A stretch of DNA of 13,635 nucleotides, from contig DLLA01000023.1 of NCBI GenBank assembly GCA_002479035.1, forward strand, positions 1,049 through 14,683, written 5' to 3'. This document shows, piece after piece, positions 9,937 to 13,635 of this stretch. The notes beneath the pieces were generated by a model. It saw only the letters and a program-made list of their open reading frames with translations. It ran no database searches and was not told the origin of the DNA. How positions within the stretch are numbered: position 1 is the stretch's first letter; each line of letters opens with the position of its first letter. Both the position numbers and the translations under genes were made by a program. The stretch is from Bacteroidales bacterium UBA7574. Its GTDB lineage: Bacteria; Bacteroidota; Bacteroidia; Bacteroidales; Paludibacteraceae.

Positions 9937-9937
9937 C
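9908..9937. repeat. 12-bp perfect inverted repeat between aroB and the thioredoxin-like gene
   Basis: GCAAAGTTACGA (9908-9919) and TCGTAACTTTGC (9926-9937) are perfect reverse complements separated by CTTTTT. Each arm contains a TAACTTTG -7 element facing outward. The symmetry may simply come from two back-to-back promoters, or it may bind a dimeric regulator. Confidence 0.8.
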
Positions 9938-9955
9938 GCCCCAAACGTGAAATTT

Positions 9956-10387
9956 ATGTACCGACGAATTCTTTTTACCCTAATGGTGGTGCTTGTTGCC
10001 TTGACGGCAAATGCGGAAGGGCTCACCTACCTGAGCACTGCGGACTTCAAGGCCAAGGTGTGCTACTACGACCTGCAGCAGCAACCCACGTGGAAATACA
10101 TTGGCGACAAGCCGTGCCTGATAGATTTCTCTACTTCGTGGTGTGGTTGGTGTAAGAAGTTACACCCTATTCTGGAGCAGGTGGCAGAGGAGTACAAGGG
10201 GCAAATCTACGTCTATACGTTGGATGCCGAGAAGGAGCGCGAGGTGGCTGCCTTGTTCGGCGTGCGCAGTTACCCGACGGTGGTACTGTGCCCTATGGAG
10301 GGTGCCCCGCAGATAGCACAGGGCTATCATGAGAAGGCTTATTGGGATGAGGCTGTCAAACAACTCCTGCTGCCCGCAAAGCAGTAA
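9956..10387 (+). CDS. Exported thioredoxin-like thiol-disulfide protein
   Basis: The 143-residue product has a signal peptide (basic MYRR, a hydrophobic core LFTLMVVLVALT, likely cleavage after ANA at residue 20) followed by a single thioredoxin fold. The active site is FSTSWCGWCKKLHP with C63 and C66, and the cis-proline loop is VRSYPTVV (P107). It probably acts in the periplasm as a disulfide reductase or oxidase; the WCGWC active site fits the thioredoxin-like group of small exported Bacteroidota proteins, whose partners are mostly unknown. Three more cysteines (36, 54 and 112) lie outside the CxxC pair. A GTG at 9947 would add three residues, but the ATG at 9956 gives a better signal peptide. 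The gene heads a probable operon with a small membrane protein and parC, from the promoter at 9905-9936. Confidence 0.9.
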   Translation: MYRRILFTLMVVLVALTANAEGLTYLSTADFKAKVCYYDLQQQPTWKYIGDKPCLIDFSTSWCGWCKKLHPILEQVAEEYKGQIYVYTLDAEKEREVAALFGVRSYPTVVLCPMEGAPQIAQGYHEKAYWDEAVKQLLLPAKQ

Positions 10388-10418
10388 TGACAAGACAATG
10401 AACTTAATAATCAATAAT

Positions 10419-10586
10419 ATGAAGACGTTTTTGAAATACTTAGGGGCTATCCTCGTGCTATGCGGCGTGGTATGCTTGGCTATTTATGCGTTTGTAAAGC
10501 AGACGAATGTGCTGTTGGTGGTTGCCATGGCACTGGAGGTAGTCGGCATCTTGTCGTACATCATCATCAACAAGCGCGTAGAATAA
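10419..10586 (+). CDS. Small two-helix membrane protein, function unknown
   Basis: The 55-residue product (from the ATG at 10419) has a basic start (MKTFLKY), a first hydrophobic helix at ~8-27 (LGAILVLCGVVCLAIYAFV), a short polar turn KQTN, a second helix at ~32-51 (VLLVVAMALEVVGILSYIII) and the basic end NKRVE. The N-terminus is probably inside. An in-frame ATG at 10398 would give 62 residues, but its extra MNLIINN weakens the start; the AT-rich stretch before 10419 is typical of starts in this phylum. It lies 31 bp after the thioredoxin-like gene and 36 bp before parC, all on one strand. I believe similar small proteins occur widely in Bacteroidales, but no function is known to me. The regular helix-turn-helix layout and operon position argue for a real gene. 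Confidence 0.75.
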   Translation: MKTFLKYLGAILVLCGVVCLAIYAFVKQTNVLLVVAMALEVVGILSYIIINKRVE

Positions 10587-10622
10587 CTGCCTGTCGCGAA
10601 CAGCGCAGCGGTCTAAAATCCA

Positions 10623-13322
10623 ATGGCAGACTTTAACGACGCAATCAAGCAGCATCTCACGGGCATGTACCAGGACTGGTTCTTGGACTATGCCTCGTAT
10701 GTGATTTTGGAGCGCGCCGTGCCTGCCATCGAGGACGGTCTGAAGCCCGTGCAGCGCCGTATCCTCCATGCTATGAAAGGGGTGGACGACGGTAAGTACA
10801 ACAAGGTGGCGAACATCGTCGGTCAGACTATGCAGTACCACCCGCACGGCGATGCCAGTATCGGTGACGCGCTGGTGCAACTCGGGCAGAAAGACCTGCT
10901 CATCGACTGTCAGGGTAACTGGGGAAATATCCTCACGGGCGACGGCGCAGCCGCACCCCGTTACATCGAAGCGCGCCTCAGCAAGTTCGCCCTCGAGACG
11001 GTCTTCAACCCGAAGACCACCGAGTGGATGCTCTCCTACGACGGCCGCAAGAAAGAGCCTATCCACCTGCCTATCAAGTTCCCGCTCCTTCTCGCGCAGG
11101 GCGTGGAGGGCATCGCGGTGGGACTCAACTCGAAGATACTGCCCCACAACTTCAACGAACTGTGCGATGCCTCGCTGGCGTACCTCCGTGGCGAGGAGTT
11201 CCAACTCTACCCCGATTTCCCCACGGGCGGCGAGATTGACGTCAGCCGCTACAACGACGGCGAGCGCGGCGGAGTCATTCGCATTCGTGCCAAGATACAA
11301 AAGGCAGATGACAACCGCACACTGATAATCAGCGAGATACCCTACGGTACGACCACCACCAAAATCATAGAGACCATCCTTCGTGCCAACCAGAAAGGCA
11401 AAATCAAGGTGCGCAAGGTGGACGATTTCACCGCCGAAGAGGCGAAGATTGTGGTGCAACTCGCCCCGGGCAGTTCGTCCGACAAAGCCATCGACGCACT
11501 CTATGCCTTCACCGATTGCGAGGTGAACATCTCGCCCAACTGCTGTGTGGTGCAGAACAAAAAACCTATCTTCACCAATGTCAGCGAACTCCTGCGTCTC
11601 AGCACCGACAACACACGCGCCCTGCTCAAATGGGAACTCGAGATACAGAAAGCCGAACTCGAAGAGCAGTATTTCTATACCTCACTCGAGAAAATCTTCA
11701 TCGAGAACCGCATATATAAGGAAGAAGGCTACGAAAACGCACCCAACAAGGACAAACTGGTGGCTTTCGTGGACAAGGCACTCACCCCGTGGAAGGCGCA
11801 ACTCATTCGCGAGGTGCGCCGCGAGGATATCGAACGTCTCTTCGACATCCGCATGATTCGCATCACACGCTTCGACTCCAAGAAGGCGGACGAACTCATG
11901 CGCGACCTTGACCGCAAAATCAAGGACACCATCCGCAACCTCAACCACCTCACCGACTACACCATCGCATGGTTCCAATCGCTCCGTGAGAAGTACGGCG
12001 CACGCTATCCGCGCCGCACCGAGGTGCGTAACTTCGCCAATATCAACATCAAGACTGTCGTCGAAGCCAACGAGAAACTCTACATCAACCGCGCCGAAGG
12101 TTTCATCGGCACGGGGCTGAAGAAGGACGAGTTCCTCTGCAACTGCTCCGACATCGACGATGTCATCATCTTCCACAAGGACGGCAAGTACAAGATTGTC
12201 AAGGTGGCGGACAAACTCTTTGTCGGCACCGACATCCTGCATATCGACATCTTCCGCAAGAACGACCAGCGGACCATCTACAACGCCATCTATCGCGACG
12301 GCAAGAACGGCATCTATTTCATGAAGCGGTTCGCCGTCACCGGTATTGCGCGCGACAAGGAGTACGACCTCACGCAGGGCAAACCGGGCTCCAAAGTGGT
12401 CTATTTCACCGCCAATCCCAACGGCGAAGCGGAGGTTATTCGCGTGCAACTCAAGCCCGCTCTCCACCTCAAAAAGGTCGAAGTCACCAAGGACCTCAGC
12501 GAGTTGGCCGTCAAGAGCCGCACCGCACGAGGCAATGTGCTCACCAAGTACGAAGTCAAGTCCATCACGCTCAAGCAGAAGGGGCACTCCACCCTCGGCG
12601 GACGCAAGGTGTGGTTCGACCCCGATGTCTTGCGCATCAACTACGACGCGCAGGGCACCTACCTCGGCGAGTTCCGTGACGAAGACCGTATTCTCGTCAT
12701 CACCACCACGGGCGACTACTACCTCACCACCTTCGAACTCACCGCGCATTTCGACCGGAATATCCTGCGCATCGAGAAGTTCAATGCCGACAAAGTCTGG
12801 TCGCTCGCGATGTGGAATGCCGACCTCGGTTACTACTACGGCAAGCGTTTCCAACTCGACGCGCAGCCCAAGTCGCAGAATATGCTCGGCGACAACAGCA
12901 GCAGCCGCATTGCGCTCCTCTCCGACCGCGAGGAAGCCACCTTCCGCCTTGTCTTCACCGATGAGACCAAACCCGATATGGACGTCATTATGTCCGATTT
13001 CATCGATGTCAAATCCCCGAAAGCCAAAGGCAAACGCTTCTCCACACTCGACATCGCCCGCATCGAAGACATCACTCCCGAACCCGAACCTGCCCCCACG
13101 GAAGACAACGATGAGGACGGCAACTCATCAGAGGAAAATGGCAACTCCCCCGAGAGCACAAACACCCCATCTGAAAATACCTCCGAACACACCCCTGCCT
13201 CCTCGGCAACCAACGCAACCAATGTAAATAGCGTAAACAACGCCGCAGGTGTACCTCTCACCATTACCAACGAAGTCCCCGAAGACAGCCGCCCCGTTGA
13301 CGACCAACTCAGTCTCTTCTAA
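10623..13322 (+). CDS. parC: DNA topoisomerase IV subunit A
   Basis: The 899-residue product is the breakage-reunion subunit of a type IIA topoisomerase, which unlinks replicated chromosomes together with ParE (not in this window). The N-terminal part shows GLKPVQRRILHAM (40-52), YHPHGDASIGDALV (72-85) and the catalytic APRYIEARLS with R113-Y114. A tower and coiled-coil region follows to ~490, then a beta-pinwheel-type C-terminal domain (~490-820). I see no GyrA box (QRRGGKG), which favours ParC over GyrA. The serine usually at the quinolone-binding position is alanine (A78), while the acidic partner D82 is kept. The last ~80 residues are rich in E, P, N, S and T, probably disordered, and end in QLSLF (895-899), identical to the canonical beta-clamp-binding motif. 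The gene begins 36 bp after the small membrane protein with no promoter visible between. The codon use is GC-rich, unlike the secreted proteins at the left. Confidence 0.95.
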   Translation: MADFNDAIKQHLTGMYQDWFLDYASYVILERAVPAIEDGLKPVQRRILHAMKGVDDGKYNKVANIVGQTMQYHPHGDASIGDALVQLGQKDLLIDCQGNWGNILTGDGAAAPRYIEARLSKFALETVFNPKTTEWMLSYDGRKKEPIHLPIKFPLLLAQGVEGIAVGLNSKILPHNFNELCDASLAYLRGEEFQLYPDFPTGGEIDVSRYNDGERGGVIRIRAKIQKADDNRTLIISEIPYGTTTTKIIETILRANQKGKIKVRKVDDFTAEEAKIVVQLAPGSSSDKAIDALYAFTDCEVNISPNCCVVQNKKPIFTNVSELLRLSTDNTRALLKWELEIQKAELEEQYFYTSLEKIFIENRIYKEEGYENAPNKDKLVAFVDKALTPWKAQLIREVRREDIERLFDIRMIRITRFDSKKADELMRDLDRKIKDTIRNLNHLTDYTIAWFQSLREKYGARYPRRTEVRNFANINIKTVVEANEKLYINRAEGFIGTGLKKDEFLCNCSDIDDVIIFHKDGKYKIVKVADKLFVGTDILHIDIFRKNDQRTIYNAIYRDGKNGIYFMKRFAVTGIARDKEYDLTQGKPGSKVVYFTANPNGEAEVIRVQLKPALHLKKVEVTKDLSELAVKSRTARGNVLTKYEVKSITLKQKGHSTLGGRKVWFDPDVLRINYDAQGTYLGEFRDEDRILVITTTGDYYLTTFELTAHFDRNILRIEKFNADKVWSLAMWNADLGYYYGKRFQLDAQPKSQNMLGDNSSSRIALLSDREEATFRLVFTDETKPDMDVIMSDFIDVKSPKAKGKRFSTLDIARIEDITPEPEPAPTEDNDEDGNSSEENGNSPESTNTPSENTSEHTPASSATNATNVNSVNNAAGVPLTITNEVPEDSRPVDDQLSLF

Positions 13323-13347
13323 CGCCGCCTTCTTGTCGGGTTAAGAG

Positions 13348-13380
13348 TAGGTGATTAATAGGTGATTAATAGGTGATTCC
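13348..13380. repeat. Three tandem copies of an 11-bp unit (TAGGTGATTAA)
   Basis: TAGGTGATTAA occurs twice in succession at 13348-13358 and 13359-13369; a third copy at 13370-13380 differs only in its last two bases. It lies between the convergent ends of parC and the acetyltransferase gene, 25 bp after the parC stop. No clear terminator for either gene was found in this gap. Confidence 0.85.
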
Positions 13381-13403
13381 CGAGAGGTTGACCTGTGTTC
13401 GCT

Positions 13404-13635
13404 CTATCGTGTCCGAGCGTTGCCCATCACCCTCTCGCACAGGTCGTGATAGAAACGCATATACGCCTCTTCGGAGATAGCATCGGGGGCTGTCAGTACC
13501 ACCAGCGGGTGCGGCTGATAGCCCTCTCTGTATGCGGGGTGGCGGTGTGTGTATGGGTTCGTCCGGAACCCGCAATGCGTATAGAACCGCAGCCGCGCCG
13601 CAGACACCTCGTTCACTATCGGGTCTATCTCAAGG
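13404..13635 (-). CDS. GNAT-family N-acetyltransferase, C-terminal part only (5' end outside window)
   Basis: The frame is open to the window edge on the minus strand; about 76 C-terminal residues are visible, ending at a TAG at 13404-13406. The start LEIDPIVNEVSAARLRFYTHCGF matches the last strands of the GNAT fold: LE(V/I)D, then an N/A-rich helix carrying ARxFY, then the CGF strand. The rest (NPYTHRHPAYREG ... PLVVLTAPDAISEEAY) resembles the tail of a GNAT group that I recall as common in Bacteroidales. GNAT enzymes move an acetyl group from acetyl-CoA to an amine; the substrate cannot be told here because the acetyl-CoA-binding motif lies beyond the edge. It converges on parC, with 81 bp between the stops. 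Confidence 0.82.
   Translation of the reverse strand, partial: LEIDPIVNEVSAARLRFYTHCGFRTNPYTHRHPAYREGYQPHPLVVLTAPDAISEEAYMRFYHDLCERVMGNARTR

Noticed and set aside
10458..11459. 333-codon minus-strand frame opposite the small membrane gene and parC
   Set aside because: It is the antisense image of parC codons and runs through two genes. No signal peptide, domain or start context is evident.
11682..12854. 390-codon minus-strand frame opposite parC
   Set aside because: Its extreme Val/Asp/Glu/Ala bias is what the complement of GC-rich parC codons produces; there is no recognisable domain.
12346..13227. 293-codon forward frame inside parC, rich in Ser, Arg, Thr and Pro
   Set aside because: It is a +1 shadow of parC; its composition is an artefact of GC-rich codons.

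Overview
The window looks like chromosomal DNA of a member of the Bacteroidales (Bacteroidota). Three things point that way: two secreted proteins whose C-termini resemble type IX secretion (T9SS) sorting domains; promoters of the Bacteroidota form TTTG-N20-TAnnTTTG before pyrG and the thioredoxin gene; and housekeeping proteins (PyrG, Hpt, AroB, ParC) that read as Bacteroidota versions. The genus cannot be fixed from this sequence.

Left part (1-5766): two same-strand, closely spaced genes for large, AT-rich, secreted or surface proteins. The first is cut by the window edge and is built from about three diverged ~118-residue repeats plus a T9SS-like tail. The second (1514 aa) has a signal peptide, a GW-type repeat-like segment, Ig/ASH-like and fibronectin III-like domains, a large unassigned region and a T9SS-like tail. 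A strong 14-bp hairpin follows it.

Middle (5767-6548): 782 bp without a credible gene. It holds the terminator hairpin, an AT-rich 9-nt quasi-repeat, a cluster of short direct and inverted repeats around GAATT cores, and the pyrG promoter.

Right part (6549-13635): GC-richer housekeeping genes. pyrG (CTP synthase) and hpt (purine salvage) form a forward nucleotide-metabolism pair. aroB (shikimate pathway) converges on hpt and diverges from a thioredoxin-like gene across a 12-bp inverted repeat that carries a -7 element facing each way. The thioredoxin gene, a 55-aa two-helix membrane protein and parC (topoisomerase IV subunit A) follow with short gaps and are probably co-transcribed. parC ends in a low-complexity tail closing with QLSLF, identical to the canonical beta-clamp-binding pentapeptide. 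The window ends in the 3' half of a GNAT acetyltransferase gene on the minus strand.

I saw no tRNA, rRNA, CRISPR array, insertion sequence or recognisable defence system. The least explained parts are the secreted-protein pair, the repeat-rich gap before pyrG, and the promoter architectures.
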